Source: Rhodoblastus sphagnicola | GTDB lineage: Bacteria; Pseudomonadota; Alphaproteobacteria; Rhizobiales; Beijerinckiaceae | Direction: 5' to 3' | Assembly: GCF_002937075.1 (NCBI RefSeq) | Contig: NZ_NHSJ01000043.1 | Coordinates: forward strand, 62,001 to 126,000 | DNA length: 64,000 nucleotides | Part shown: positions 1 to 8,891 of the stretch, piece by piece | How positions within the stretch are numbered: position 1 is the first letter of the stretch | Layout: each line of letters begins with the position of its first letter | Translations under genes and position numbers: made by a program | Notes under the pieces: generated by a model | Database searches by the model: none | What the model was told of the DNA's origin: nothing | The model's input: the letters and a program-made list of their open reading frames with translations, nothing else

Positions 1-215
1 CCGGGGCGAGGTTCGCTGAGATAATGCAGGGCGAATGGGGAAGCTTTTGCCAATTCGGCGACGGCCGCGCGTGCGTTGGCGTCGGGCGAATTGTCCACGA
101 CGATGATTTCCAGATCGAGCCCCGCCAGATTTTGCTGGGCCATCAAGCTTCGCAGCGCCCGCAGCAAGGGGGCCGGGCGGTTCAAGGTTGGCGTGACGAC
201 GCTGATCCTGTCCAT
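1..215 (-). CDS. Family 2 glycosyltransferase, N-terminal part (cut by window edge)
   Basis: The reading frame runs leftwards off the window, so only about 71 residues are visible. They begin MDRISVVTPTLNRP, a GT-A/GT2 opening in which a beta strand leads into a (T/F)xNRP-type turn. The IIVVDNSPD segment near residue 42 is the nucleotide-sugar binding strand of this fold. The product should transfer a sugar from a nucleotide-sugar donor; the acceptor cannot be told. It is divergent from the next gene, and the two N-termini clearly resemble each other, so they are probably diverged paralogues. The ATG start is the first in frame, but a TTG a little upstream is possible. Confidence 0.75.
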   Translation of the reverse strand, partial: MDRISVVTPTLNRPAPLLRALRSLMAQQNLAGLDLEIIVVDNSPDANARAAVAELAKASPFALHYLSEPRP

Positions 216-284
216 GTCAATCCGCGCGTTGGCAAGCTCAACAATTCTTAAGGGACCAGGGTTAAGAATTCGGCTGCCGAACAG

Positions 285-1250
285 ATGGATGACTCAATGT
301 GCGCTCAGAAGCCCGCGCTGGCGATCATTGTATGCACGTTCAAGCGGCCTGATCTGCTGCGGGCGACGTTGAAGAGCATTGCGGCGCAACAATCCATGGT
401 TTGCGCCGAACGCGTTCAAGTTTACGTCGTTGACAACAGCGACGAGGGCGACGCGCGCGGGATCGTCGCCGAACAAGCGGCCACCAGCCCCTGGCCGATG
501 ACTTGGCTCGAAGCGCACCCGGCCAATATCTCCGTGGCGCGCAACGCGGGCGTGAAGGCCGGCCAGGAAGAGTTCGTCGCCTTTGTCGATGACGATCAGA
601 TCTTGCACCCGGGCTGGCTGGACGCCGTCGCACGACTGTTTTCGCACAAGGAAGGCGACGCTTGGCTCGGATGCGTTCATGGGGTTTTTGAAACGCCCGA
701 AAGGACGACGCCCGCGATACGGTCGCTGTTCGGTCGAGAGCTCCAGGAGCCGTTCGGTTACGAACTGTTCGCATTCGGCTCCGGCAAATTGCCGAGCGTC
801 AACCCGGCGACCAACAATTCGATCTTTCGCCGCGCCGCCTTGGATTCCGACGCCCCATTCGATCCGGCTTACGGCAAGGGGGGCGGCGAGGATTACGATC
901 TCTTTTGTCGATTGCAGCGGCGGGGCAAGCGCTTATTCTGGGCGCCGGATGTCGTGGTGAGTGAATTTGTCCCCGCGAGCCGTTGTGATCGAGGCTATCT
1001 GCGCCGCCGCTTCTTCGCCGGCGGGCAAGTTTTCGCCGCTGCGATTGCCGGAAGCGCAAGCCGCCCCGGCCTGGCGCGTTGGCTCATTCGTCTGAAGGCG
1101 CTGGTCCAGGGCGCCTTGCTTTTGGCGGGAGGGCCAAAAGCTTGTTTCGCCGGCGAGGCCCGCCGCGCGGACTATTTGTTTCGCTGGGCCGGCGTCCTTG
1201 GCAAACTGTCCTTTGGCGAAATCTATCCGCTCTATCAGCCCAAGAAATAA
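285..1250 (+). CDS. Family 2 glycosyltransferase
   Basis: A 321-residue GT2 enzyme. Residues about 10-125 form the GT-A domain: ALAIIVCTFKRPDLL opening, VYVVDNSDEGD donor-binding strand, the ISVARNAGV motif and FVDDDQ, whose Asp cluster serves as the metal/UDP-sugar binding DxD. The C-terminal third has a GGGEDYDLFCR segment, the usual ED-type catalytic region of GT2 proteins that glycosylate lipids or polysaccharides. No convincing multi-pass membrane region is seen, so it is probably cytosolic or peripheral. A second ATG lies four codons downstream. Its neighbours suggest cell-surface glycan synthesis, but the sugar and acceptor are unknown. Confidence 0.85.
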   Translation: MDDSMCAQKPALAIIVCTFKRPDLLRATLKSIAAQQSMVCAERVQVYVVDNSDEGDARGIVAEQAATSPWPMTWLEAHPANISVARNAGVKAGQEEFVAFVDDDQILHPGWLDAVARLFSHKEGDAWLGCVHGVFETPERTTPAIRSLFGRELQEPFGYELFAFGSGKLPSVNPATNNSIFRRAALDSDAPFDPAYGKGGGEDYDLFCRLQRRGKRLFWAPDVVVSEFVPASRCDRGYLRRRFFAGGQVFAAAIAGSASRPGLARWLIRLKALVQGALLLAGGPKACFAGEARRADYLFRWAGVLGKLSFGEIYPLYQPKK

Positions 1251-1253
1251 CCG

Positions 1254-2183
1254 TCAGTCGGTCGCCATGTTTCGCGCGCGCCCCTTGGCGCGTTCGAGCA
1301 ACTCCAATCGCTTGCCGAACGGCATCCGCGCCGTGGACTGGATCAGCAAGGCGATGTGATGCGTCTCCAGACCGTCGATGAATTCATCCTCTTCCTGTGG
1401 CGTCTCCGGCTCGATGTCCCAGATGGCGTGGACTTGCGATTGCTCGGCGGCGAAGTGGCCGGCGGCTTCAATTCCCAGGGATTCAACAAAAACCCCATAA
1501 AGCGTGTATTCCGAGAAATGCGGCTCGCGGGCGAGAACGACGCGCCAATCCGTTCCTGCGACCTTTTCGATGCGTTCGATCATGCGGCGGACGATGGATC
1601 GGCGCCACACCACGCAGAAATTGATGTAATCGCCGGGGTTGATGCTGTTGGGATCGACGTTGAGCAGGCGGCAGGCCACCTCGCGCCAGAGCACATGGGT
1701 CGCGCGCGTTTCGGCGGCGGGATTGCGATAAAATCGCACCAATCCTTGCGCGTTGACCAGCATTTCCCTGGTCAACGGTCGGATGAACACGCCGTCGCTA
1801 TCCATGTGCACGACAATTTCAGTCGGACTTTGCGCGCCGGCCTCGATCTTCATGATCTGTTGCGCGATCCAGCCCCGGATCGGCGCGCCACGCAAGTTCA
1901 GATACAGATTCCGACGCGGCAACCGCAGCAACTGGCGCAATCGCGGACCGGGCATGGGCAGTTTGAGCAGCCAGAACGGAAGAAGATCGCGCTCGAACCC
2001 GATGGTCCGGTCGGGCGTCGCCAGCACGGAAAACAGCTCCTCGTCCTGCGCAGGCACAAAAAGGCGATGCGACAGGCCCTTGGCGAACGCGTCCAGGCTT
2101 TGGCACAGCAGGCGGCAATAGTCGAAGTCGCCGCGATAGGATAATGTGACGATGCTCGCGTCGATCTGGCCGGGAAGACTCAT
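1254..2183 (-). CDS. DUF6492-like protein, probable glycosyltransferase-related
   Basis: A 309-residue protein. The start chosen is the ATG that overlaps the stop of the oxidoreductase gene upstream by four bases (ATGA), showing translational coupling. The N-terminus (IDASIVTLSYRGDFDYCRLL) and the central VVHMDSDGVFIRP segment look like a GT-A fold with a DSD metal-binding motif, as in DUF6492 proteins encoded in polysaccharide clusters. A longer in-frame extension upstream lies inside the oxidoreductase gene and was rejected. Function is inferred from fold resemblance and context only; the donor and acceptor are unknown. The family name is recalled rather than searched. Confidence 0.6.
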   Translation of the reverse strand: MSLPGQIDASIVTLSYRGDFDYCRLLCQSLDAFAKGLSHRLFVPAQDEELFSVLATPDRTIGFERDLLPFWLLKLPMPGPRLRQLLRLPRRNLYLNLRGAPIRGWIAQQIMKIEAGAQSPTEIVVHMDSDGVFIRPLTREMLVNAQGLVRFYRNPAAETRATHVLWREVACRLLNVDPNSINPGDYINFCVVWRRSIVRRMIERIEKVAGTDWRVVLAREPHFSEYTLYGVFVESLGIEAAGHFAAEQSQVHAIWDIEPETPQEEDEFIDGLETHHIALLIQSTARMPFGKRLELLERAKGRARNMATD

Positions 2184-3337
2184 TGCGCCCAATCCATTGG
2201 CGCCAGCGGCGCGAAAGACGATTGCACCAGGCCGGGACGTTCGTAACGATCGGGATGCTGCAACATTTCGGTGACTTCGGCGATGTGAACCGCGAAATCG
2301 CCGTCCAGCCGCGACGGCCTGTTGTCGCGCGCGGCGCGGGCGAGTTCGACGATCCCGCGCGCGAAATCCATCGTCGGTTCGCCGCGTCCTGGCCGCATGG
2401 CCGGCTGGCGGACCATTGGGACCGTCTTCCCGGATCCTATTCCCTGGACGCGCCGTTCCAGGAATCGCGCGAGGCGATTCTGGGAAACGCCGCGCCACTT
2501 GACCGGGCAGGCATAGTCCCAGGCTTCGCGAATCTCCAGCCTTCCCTCGTCGCCAATCACCTGGAGCCGGTGATTGTAGGGCGCCACGATGGAATTGGTG
2601 ACGCGGGCGACGATTCCGCCGTCAAATTCAATCAAACCCACGGAAAAATCCGGAGCGGGGTTTGGCAAGGGCGGATCGGTCATTTTGTTGGCGACAAGCA
2701 AGGCTGAAAACGCGGTGACGCGTCGAACCGGGCCAAACATGGCGCAAAGCACGGTGAGGACATAGCCGGCGTGTTCGAAGGTGCAGCCGGTTTCGAATTC
2801 GCCGCGCGCGGGCCAGGCCTTGCCGGACCGGTTCTTCCATTCGCGATAATTGGTCCGGTGGATCATGCCGTCGTCCAATTCGGCATAAACCAGCCTCGGC
2901 GCGCCGATGGCGCCGGAACGCACGGCCTTCCAAAGCGTTTGGGCGCTTTCGCCAAGAATATTGCACGGCGCGGCGGCCAGACGCAGGCCTTTCTCCGCCG
3001 CGAGGTCGCGCAACGCAATTGCCTCGGCGCGGGTCATCGCCACCGGCTTTTCCGAATAGACATGCTTGCCCGCCAGCAGGGCGGCGCGCGTGACTTCGGC
3101 GTGGTTCTCGGGGTCGGTGAGATTGATGATGATTTGCGCGGCGTCATCGGCGAGCATATCGTCGATTGAAGAATAGACTCGGCCGCCCCAGTATTCGGCG
3201 TGCGCGCGCAAGCGAACCGCGTCGCGATCGAACAAGCCGACGAGACGCAGGTCCGACTCATGAAGTTTCAGACAATGTCGATAGGAATCGGCGATGTAGC
3301 CGCAACCGACGATGGCAATCCCGGTCTGTTCCGTCAT
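2180..3337 (-). CDS. Gfo/Idh/MocA family NAD(P)-dependent oxidoreductase
   Basis: A 385-residue protein with the N-terminal Rossmann signature GIAIVGCGYIADSYRH and the family motif YSEKPVAMT near residue 95, whose EKP lysine is part of the active site. The C-terminal part is the alpha/beta substrate-binding domain that forms an open sheet. Such enzymes oxidise, reduce or epimerise sugars or cyclitols using a bound nicotinamide cofactor. It is the first gene of a two-gene unit with the DUF6492-like gene, with a four-base overlap, which suggests it makes or modifies a sugar nucleotide for surface glycan assembly. The substrate cannot be read from the sequence. Confidence 0.85.
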   Translation of the reverse strand: MTEQTGIAIVGCGYIADSYRHCLKLHESDLRLVGLFDRDAVRLRAHAEYWGGRVYSSIDDMLADDAAQIIINLTDPENHAEVTRAALLAGKHVYSEKPVAMTRAEAIALRDLAAEKGLRLAAAPCNILGESAQTLWKAVRSGAIGAPRLVYAELDDGMIHRTNYREWKNRSGKAWPARGEFETGCTFEHAGYVLTVLCAMFGPVRRVTAFSALLVANKMTDPPLPNPAPDFSVGLIEFDGGIVARVTNSIVAPYNHRLQVIGDEGRLEIREAWDYACPVKWRGVSQNRLARFLERRVQGIGSGKTVPMVRQPAMRPGRGEPTMDFARGIVELARAARDNRPSRLDGDFAVHIAEVTEMLQHPDRYERPGLVQSSFAPLAPMDWAQ

Positions 3338-3417
3338 GCGCGCCCCGAGGCTTCAGCCTTCGACCGGGCGCAAATTAAGCTGCCGGGTGTTAATTGCGCG
3401 TTACGCGGCGTGACCGT

Positions 3418-3936
3418 TCAACTGAAAGCCGCGCGCAGACGGGCAAGCTGCTCTTCCACCGGACTTCCCACGGGGCTCGATATGGCCACCTTGGGATCGA
3501 GATAGAGCAATTGGTCCAAATGGATGACACGCGCCTGCAGGCGTAGGGATTCGCCGACCAGGGCCTGCAAGTCATGCGGCAGCCTCTCGAACACGTCGGG
3601 GGCGGTCGCCATATCCTGCTGGGACAATTTGACCTTGCGCTTTTCCGAGAGGGCCTGCTCGAAGGTCAATTCGCCTTCGTTGACCGCGCGCTGCAACAGC
3701 AGCCATGACGCCAGTTGCATCAACCGCGTGGTCAGCCTCATGCTTTCCGCGGCATAGGCAAGGGATTCGTTGCGTTCGAGCTCGCGCGCCTGTTCCCGTC
3801 CGGGTCCATCGAGATAGGCCGCAGCCTCCTCGACCAAGGACATGCCCTCGCGGAACATGGCCTTAAAGGCCTCGGAGGAGGCGAGACGAGCGACGAAAGA
3901 TACGGGTTCGTCATCATGCTGAATAAACTGAGACAT
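3418..3936 (-). CDS. rcdA: DUF1465 protein, RcdA-like regulator of CtrA degradation
   Basis: A 172-residue helical protein beginning MSQFIQHDDEPVSFV, with the DUF1465 pattern: an ESLAYAAESMRLTTRLMQ helix, QLASWLLLQRAVNEGE, and a conserved LQARVIHLDQLLYLD segment. In Caulobacter, RcdA helps deliver the response regulator CtrA to ClpXP during the cell cycle. The start was set at the ATG at 3934-3936 because upstream in-frame sequence has no family resemblance. Two related cell-cycle genes (DUF1192 and trcR) lie next to it. A cluster of TTAA tetramers about 100 bases upstream could reflect CtrA control. Function is assigned by family. Confidence 0.8.
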   Translation of the reverse strand: MSQFIQHDDEPVSFVARLASSEAFKAMFREGMSLVEEAAAYLDGPGREQARELERNESLAYAAESMRLTTRLMQLASWLLLQRAVNEGELTFEQALSEKRKVKLSQQDMATAPDVFERLPHDLQALVGESLRLQARVIHLDQLLYLDPKVAISSPVGSPVEEQLARLRAAFS

Positions 3937-4036
3937 GCGCCACCTCGGAACGCGCGCAAACGCTGATTGCCAGCGACCAGTTGTTGGCCACCAGGGAACT
4001 GCAACAAGATAGCGCCATTTTGAGCAGGCCGCTCGT

Positions 4037-4056
4037 TTAATCTTATTTAACGTTAA
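4037..4056 (-). promoter_or_regulatory. TTAA cluster, possible CtrA-type site upstream of rcdA
   Basis: Three TTAA tetramers occur within 20 bases, at 4037-4040, 4047-4050 and 4053-4056, about 100 bases before the rcdA start. The spacings are N6 and N2, whereas the classical CtrA box is TTAA-N7-TTAA, so this is at best a degenerate site. It may simply be an AT-rich promoter. Confidence 0.25.
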
Positions 4057-4088
4057 TCGTGTAGCGGATGAAACCTTTGACCGCGCTC

Positions 4089-4119
4089 GAAAAAAGAAGA
4101 GCCGCAAACCGCGGCTCTT
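4089..4119 (-). terminator. Rho-independent terminator of the DUF1192 gene
   Basis: A perfect nine-base-pair stem (AAGAGCCGC at 4097-4105 with GCGGCTCTT at 4111-4119) has a five-base loop. On the minus strand it is followed by a U-rich run at 4090-4096. It lies about 145 bases beyond the stop codon of the leftward DUF1192 gene. Confidence 0.75.
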
Positions 4120-4261
4120 GGGGAGTTTGTCTAACAGGGAGGCATGACAAGGCGCTTGTCAGCGCCAATCCGGGATATCCGGACCATAGAAAATCTAACA
4201 TTTCGAAAGTTAAATTGAGGTCAATGCGACCCGTCTTGGAGCAAAAAAACATTTTGAATCA

Positions 4262-4474
4262 TTACGATGGGTCAGCCTTGAAGAACAAGGAGGCCGCATT
4301 GAGCGACGCGCGCTTTTGCGCGATCGCGATTTCGATCCGGTCGATCTCCGCGCGCAGCAAGGCGATGCGTTCGCCCAGCTCTTCAATCGAAAGCGCATCC
4401 AAGGCTTCACCGATGGCGTGATGCGCGCCTGCGGATTTTCTTGGACCAAAGTTATCGTCGTCATCTCGAGCCAT
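4262..4474 (-). CDS. DUF1192 family small protein
   Basis: A 70-residue protein beginning MARDDDDNFGPRK and ending in FFKADPS. The middle (LSIEELGERIALLRAEIDRIEIAIAQKRAS) is a predicted coiled-coil helix typical of DUF1192, a small cytosolic family widespread in alphaproteobacteria and often encoded beside rcdA, as here. No molecular function is established. A longer upstream start in another frame was not chosen. Its own terminator separates it from rcdA. Length and composition match the family. Confidence 0.7.
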   Translation of the reverse strand: MARDDDDNFGPRKSAGAHHAIGEALDALSIEELGERIALLRAEIDRIEIAIAQKRASLNAASLFFKADPS

Positions 4475-4639
4475 CTATTCTGCCCCCTGCTGTTTGGCCA
4501 CAAGTTGCCTTTCCAGGCCAATCGGCATATATATGCGAAATTCCCGTCATGAATGGAAACTTGAGGCCGCGCCTCAGCCGGGCTGGCTCGAGCGCGATGG
4601 CGCGCGGGCGGCGAGAAGAAGAGATTCTAGGAGAGAATG

Positions 4640-5368
4640 ATGAGCAATGCCCCGCTCATGCCCAAGGCGACCGCAATCTGGCTGGTGGAAAATACCTCTC
4701 TGACGTTCGATCAGATAGCGGAATTTTGCAAGCTGCATCCTCTCGAGGTCAAGGGGGTCGCCGATGGCGAGGTGGGCGCCGGCATTCGTGGACTTGATCC
4801 GATCACTTCAGGTCAATTGACCCGCGAAGAAATCGAACGGGCCGAGAAGAATTCTTCTCATCCGCTCAAGCTCGCGGTGTCCAAGGTTCGCCTTCCGGAA
4901 CCCAAGCGCCATCGCGGTCCGCGCTATACGCCGCTGTCGCGCAGACAGGATCGTCCCAATGCGATCCTCTGGCTGGTGCGCAACCATCCTGAACTCAAGG
5001 ATGCGCAAATCATGCGGCTGGCCGGCACCACCAAGAACACGATTGCGGCAATTCGCGATCGCACGCATTGGAATTCCGCGTCCCTGACGCCAATGGATCC
5101 GGTCACGCTGGGGCTCTGCTCCCAGATCGATCTGGATTTCGAAGTCCAACGCGCGGGCAAGGAACGTCCGCAATTGGTTCAGGATCAGGGCGCGATGCTG
5201 GCGCCGGCCGAACAGACGACCCAGCCGTATTATTACGAGCCGGTTTCGCAGTCGGTTTCGCAGGAAGAGGTGTTCGGCTCCACCGCCGCCAAGCCGGTCG
5301 AGGAGGAAGACGATTTCGATGTCGAGTCCGTGTTCGGCAAGCTCAAGGATCTGAAGATCAAGGAGTGA
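4640..5368 (+). CDS. trcR: DUF1013 protein, TrcR-like cell cycle transcriptional regulator
   Basis: A 242-residue protein of the DUF1013 family. The N-terminal half has [21 protein letters not shown] and [17 protein letters not shown] followed by [16 protein letters not shown], which look like two helix-turn-helix-like modules. The tail is acidic and low in complexity. Family members are called TrcR and act on ctrA transcription in alphaproteobacteria. Two ATG codons stand in tandem (4637 and 4640); the second is better spaced from AGGAG. The stop is only four bases before ruvC, so it may head the rightward ruv transcript. Assignment is by family pattern. Confidence 0.75.
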   Translation: MSNAPLMPKATAIWLVENTSLTFDQIAEFCKLHPLEVKGVADGEVGAGIRGLDPITSGQLTREEIERAEKNSSHPLKLAVSKVRLPEPKRHRGPRYTPLSRRQDRPNAILWLVRNHPELKDAQIMRLAGTTKNTIAAIRDRTHWNSASLTPMDPVTLGLCSQIDLDFEVQRAGKERPQLVQDQGAMLAPAEQTTQPYYYEPVSQSVSQEEVFGSTAAKPVEEEDDFDVESVFGKLKDLKIKE

Positions 5369-5372
5369 GGGG

Positions 5373-5885
5373 ATGCGGGCGGCGGTTCGCATCCTCGGCA
5401 TCGATCCCGGATTGCGTCACACGGGCTGGGGCGTGATCGAGGCGGAGGGCGCGCGACTCAGCTATGTCGCGTCGGGCGCTATCCACCCGCCGACGGACGG
5501 CGATCTGGCGCTTCGGCTTCGGGCGCTGCATGAGGGGCTGGCGGCGGTCATCGCAACTCACGAGCCGGACGAGGCGGCGGTCGAGGAAACTTTCGTCAAC
5601 CGCGACCCACAATCGGCTTTGAAACTGGGTCATGCGCGCGGCGTGGCGTTGGTGGTTCCGGCCTTGGCCGGCGTGGTCGTCTCGGAATATTCCGCGAATC
5701 TGGTGAAAAAGACGGTGGTGGGCGCGGGCCATGCGGAAAAAGCCCAAATCGCCATGATGGTCAAGGTGTTGTTGCCGCGAAGCGACGCGCGAAGCGCCGA
5801 CGCCGCTGACGCGCTGGCGGTGGCCATTTGCCACGCGCAACATCGTGGCGCCCGCAATCGCGAAGCCATGCTGTTGAGGACGTAA
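5373..5885 (+). CDS. ruvC: Holliday junction resolvase RuvC
   Basis: A 170-residue endonuclease that cuts Holliday junctions moved by RuvAB. The RNase H-like fold is recognised from [14 protein letters not shown] (first catalytic Asp), AAVEETFVN (catalytic Glu), the GHARGVAL helix and the C-terminal [14 protein letters not shown], which carries the last acidic residues. Length matches the family. It lies four bases after trcR and about 60 bases before ruvA, giving the normal ruvCAB order. The start is the ATG with GAGG just upstream. Confidence 0.95.
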   Translation: MRAAVRILGIDPGLRHTGWGVIEAEGARLSYVASGAIHPPTDGDLALRLRALHEGLAAVIATHEPDEAAVEETFVNRDPQSALKLGHARGVALVVPALAGVVVSEYSANLVKKTVVGAGHAEKAQIAMMVKVLLPRSDARSADAADALAVAICHAQHRGARNREAMLLRT

Positions 5886-5948
5886 CCGGGAGCCGCCGCG
5901 AATGTCGTGCGAATCGGATAAACTACAGCGGCGAATCGGGCGGGGCGG

Positions 5949-6563
5949 ATGATCGGCAAGCTGAAGGGCGTGGTGGAGTCACTCCACGAGGAACATCTGA
6001 TTCTTGACGTGCATGGCGTCGGCTACGTGGTCTCCTGCTCGAGCCGAACCTTGCAGAAGCTGCCGCGCCCAGGGGAGGCGGCGGTTCTCGCCATAGAAAC
6101 GCAAGTGCGCGAAGACTCGATCCGGCTGTTCGGTTTCCTGTCGGATGCGGAACGCGACTGGTTTCGCATGTTGCAAAACGTGCAGGGCGTCGGCTCCAAG
6201 GTGGCCTTGGCCATTCTCTCGATTCTGCCTCCGTCCGAACTGACCTCCGCCATCGCATTGCAGGACAAGGCGTCCGTCTCCCGGGCGCCGGGCGTAGGCC
6301 CCAAGCTTGCGGCCCGAATCGTCGCGGAATTGAAAGACAAGGCAGGCGCGTTCGAGGGCGTCGATTCCACGGCGGCTCAACTCGCCGGGAACGACGCTGG
6401 CGGCGCATCCAGCGCCGCGATGGAGGCGATTTCCGCCCTGGTCAACCTCGGCTACGGACGTCCTCAGGCCGCGACCGCGATCGCCGCAAGTCTCAAGGTT
6501 CTGGGTGAAGACGCCGAAACCAGCGCCTTGATCCGGCGCGGGCTCAAGGAGTTGGCGCAGTGA
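5949..6563 (+). CDS. ruvA: Holliday junction branch migration protein RuvA
   Basis: A 204-residue DNA-binding subunit whose tetramer clamps the Holliday junction and loads RuvB. It starts [26 protein letters not shown], the OB-fold domain I. Residues about 70-140 hold the helix-hairpin-helix pair, seen in [17 protein letters not shown] and [19 protein letters not shown]. The C-terminal 50 residues form domain III ([16 protein letters not shown]), which contacts RuvB. The stop overlaps the ruvB start by four bases, so the two are translationally coupled. Confidence 0.95.
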   Translation: MIGKLKGVVESLHEEHLILDVHGVGYVVSCSSRTLQKLPRPGEAAVLAIETQVREDSIRLFGFLSDAERDWFRMLQNVQGVGSKVALAILSILPPSELTSAIALQDKASVSRAPGVGPKLAARIVAELKDKAGAFEGVDSTAAQLAGNDAGGASSAAMEAISALVNLGYGRPQAATAIAASLKVLGEDAETSALIRRGLKELAQ

Positions 6564-7606
6564 CGTCGCCGCGCGTGATGTCGCCTGAAAAGCGCGAGGA
6601 GGATCTCGAAGCCTCGATCCGGCCGCTGACCCTTGCCGACTTCACCGGGCAGGAAGCCGCCCGCAAAAACCTGAAAGTTTTCATCGAGGCGGCCAAGGCG
6701 CGCAAGGACGCTTTGGACCATGTGCTTTTTGTCGGACCGCCAGGACTGGGAAAAACCACCTTGGCCCAGATTGTCGCGCGCGAACTCGGCGTGAATTTTC
6801 GTTCGACCTCCGGCCCGGTCATCGCCAAGGCGGGTGATCTCGCCGCGCAATTGACCAATCTCGAAGAGCGTGACGTCCTCTTCATTGATGAAATCCATCG
6901 TCTCAATCCGTCGGTGGAGGAAATCCTTTACCCGGCCATGGAGGATTTTCAGCTCGATCTCATCATTGGCGAGGGGCCGGCGGCGCGTTCGGTGAAGATC
7001 GATCTGGCGCGTTTCACCCTTGTCGGCGCCACCACCCGCGCCGGTTTGCTGACGACGCCCCTGCGCGACCGGTTCGGGATTCCGATTCGCATGAATTTCT
7101 ACACGGTCGAGGAGTTGGAGAGCATTGTCGCGCGCGGCGCGCGGGTGATGAAATGTCCGATGAACTTCGAGGGCGCCAACGAGATCGCGCGCCGCTCGCG
7201 CGGCACGCCCCGCATCGCCGGACGGTTGTTGCGCCGGGTGCGTGATTTCGCCCTGGTCGACGGCGACGCCATGGTGACGCGCCAAGTCGCCGATCACGCC
7301 CTGAAATTGCTGGATGTCGACTCCATCGGGCTTGACGAGATGGACCGCCGCTACCTCAATATGGTCGCGGTGAATTTTGGCGGCGGCCCGGTTGGCATCG
7401 AGACCATCGCCGCCGCGCTCTCGGAACCGCGCGACGCCATCGAGGATATTATCGAGCCCTATTTGTTGCAGCAGGGTTTTCTCAATCGCACGCCGCGCGG
7501 CCGTATGCTGACGCCGCGGGCGTTCAGCCATCTTGGGCTTGCGGCGCCAGAACAGGCGCAACCCCTTCAGGCCGGATTGTTTCAAGACGATGGCGAACGG
7601 GAATGA
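6560..7606 (+). CDS. ruvB: Holliday junction branch migration ATPase RuvB
   Basis: A 348-residue AAA+ motor that pumps DNA through the RuvA-bound junction. Visible motifs are Walker [12 protein letters not shown] near residue 57, Walker [10 protein letters not shown], sensor 1 [10 protein letters not shown], the arginine-finger region PLRDRFG, and the C-terminal winged helix with [16 protein letters not shown]. Length is typical. Its start is GTG within the end of ruvA, and its stop overlaps the thioesterase start by four bases, continuing the coupled rightward unit. Confidence 0.95.
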   Translation: MTSPRVMSPEKREEDLEASIRPLTLADFTGQEAARKNLKVFIEAAKARKDALDHVLFVGPPGLGKTTLAQIVARELGVNFRSTSGPVIAKAGDLAAQLTNLEERDVLFIDEIHRLNPSVEEILYPAMEDFQLDLIIGEGPAARSVKIDLARFTLVGATTRAGLLTTPLRDRFGIPIRMNFYTVEELESIVARGARVMKCPMNFEGANEIARRSRGTPRIAGRLLRRVRDFALVDGDAMVTRQVADHALKLLDVDSIGLDEMDRRYLNMVAVNFGGGPVGIETIAAALSEPRDAIEDIIEPYLLQQGFLNRTPRGRMLTPRAFSHLGLAAPEQAQPLQAGLFQDDGERE

Positions 7607-8037
7607 GCGAATCCGGCATCAACGACAGGCCGCATGTCTTTTCGATCCGCGTCTACTACGAAGACACCGATTTTTCCGGCATCGTCTATCATGCGAATTA
7701 TCTCCGTTTCATCGAACGCGCTCGGACGGAAATGCTTCGCGAGGTGGATCTTCATCAGGCTGAGATCCATGCCGGCGAGCAGATTTTTTTCGTCGTCGCG
7801 CGGATGAGCATCGAGTTTCTGCGTCCCGCGCGCATGGACGATCTCTTGACGGTGGAGACGCGGGTCGAACGGATCACCGCCGCGACGCTTGAGCTCGACC
7901 AGCGCGTCAAGAGAGGTGACGAGGTCCTGTTCACGGCTCGGGTTCTGATCGCGGCCGTCTCGGGCGGCCGCGCTTGCCGTATCCCACGGGAAGTCCGCGA
8001 AAAACTGACGCCGATCGGTGGAAAGTGCGAATCGTAA
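7603..8037 (+). CDS. ybgC: Tol-Pal-associated acyl-CoA thioesterase YbgC
   Basis: A 144-residue hotdog-fold thioesterase. The motif [19 protein letters not shown] near residue 16 contains the catalytic Asp and the conserved His-Ala-Asn of 4-hydroxybenzoyl-CoA-type thioesterases. Family members hydrolyse acyl-CoA or acyl-ACP and are linked to phospholipid supply near the Tol-Pal machine. The gene overlaps ruvB by four bases and precedes tolQ, the usual alphaproteobacterial order. The physiological acyl substrate is not known. Confidence 0.9.
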   Translation: MSESGINDRPHVFSIRVYYEDTDFSGIVYHANYLRFIERARTEMLREVDLHQAEIHAGEQIFFVVARMSIEFLRPARMDDLLTVETRVERITAATLELDQRVKRGDEVLFTARVLIAAVSGGRACRIPREVREKLTPIGGKCES

Positions 8038-8044
8038 CTAAACG

Positions 8045-8052
8045 TTAACCAT
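8045..8052 (+). promoter_or_regulatory. TTAACCAT, possible CtrA half-site before tolQ
   Basis: The octamer TTAACCAT sits in the ybgC-tolQ gap, about 120 bases before the chosen tolQ start. TTAACCAT is described as a CtrA half-site in Caulobacter. The same octamer occurs before pal (11986-11993). Functional meaning is inferred. Confidence 0.3.
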
Positions 8053-8172
8053 CGGAGTCTCTTAACTGAGGCGTTGGCGGCTCCATTTTGCATGTTCAGC
8101 CGCAGAATTGACGGATTTTCCCGTCATGTGCAGCGCGGCAAAAGCGCCGCGGGAAGGATGAGGATCGCCCTG

Positions 8173-8877
8173 ATGAATGAAGTCGCCGCAGTCGGGAGCG
8201 AAACATCCGTCTTCACCATGTTTCTGCACGCCTCCATCGTGGTGAAGCTGGTGATGATCGGTCTTCTGTCCGCTTCGGTCTGGTGTTGGGCGATCATCAT
8301 CAACAAGACGCTGCTGATCCGGCGCGCCCGCGCCGCGATGGAGGAATTCGAAACCGTGTTCTGGTCCGGCAATTCGCTGGAGGACCTCTACCAGTCGCTG
8401 GCCGCGCGGCCGACCATGGCGACGGCGTCCCTGTTCGTCGCGGCGATGCGGGAATGGAAACGTTCGTTCCAGAACGCCGCGGCCTCCTATGTCGGCCTGC
8501 AATCGCGCATCGAGAAGGTGCTGGATGTTTCGATCGCCAGGGAAATCGAGAAGCTGGAAGCAAACCTCCTGGTGCTGGCGACGGTCGCGTCCGCCGGCCC
8601 CTTCATTGGCTTGTTCGGCACGGTCTGGGGCATCATGACGTCGTTCCGCTCGATCGCGGCATCGAAAAATACTTCGCTGGCGGTGGTGGCTCCGGGCATC
8701 GCCGAGGCGCTGTTCGCCACGGCCATCGGCCTGTTCGCCGCGATTCCCGCGCTGATCGCCTATAACAAGCTCTCCGGCGACGTCGCGAAGACGCAGGCGA
8801 AAATGGAGGCGTTCGCGGACGAGTTTTCCGCCATCCTTTCGCGCCAGATCGATCAGCACACGTCGCGCGGCGCCTGA
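8173..8877 (+). CDS. tolQ: Tol-Pal system proton channel subunit TolQ
   Basis: A 234-residue inner-membrane protein of the MotA/TolQ/ExbB family. It has one N-terminal membrane helix (VVKLVMIGLLSASVWCWAII), a large cytoplasmic loop, and two C-terminal helices, with ATVASAGPFIGLFGTVWGIM marking the second. With TolR it forms the stator that uses proton motive force to energise TolA during constriction. The start at 8173 (MNEVAAVG) was chosen for its AGGATGAGGA ribosome site; an in-frame extension reaches back to 8074 but adds an atypical 33-residue leader. Confidence 0.92.
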   Translation: MNEVAAVGSETSVFTMFLHASIVVKLVMIGLLSASVWCWAIIINKTLLIRRARAAMEEFETVFWSGNSLEDLYQSLAARPTMATASLFVAAMREWKRSFQNAAASYVGLQSRIEKVLDVSIAREIEKLEANLLVLATVASAGPFIGLFGTVWGIMTSFRSIAASKNTSLAVVAPGIAEALFATAIGLFAAIPALIAYNKLSGDVAKTQAKMEAFADEFSAILSRQIDQHTSRGA

Positions 8878-8891
8878 GGAGACCTTGAGCC

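Larger units (their letters stand above)
3937..4261. other. Intergenic region between DUF1192 gene and rcdA
   Basis: No convincing coding sequence is seen in this 325-base gap. It holds the intrinsic terminator of the DUF1192 gene (4089-4119) and, closer to rcdA, an AT-rich stretch at 4037-4056 with three TTAA tetramers that probably belongs to the rcdA promoter. Small open frames on the plus strand here lack a ribosome-binding site and family resemblance. Confidence 0.6.
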
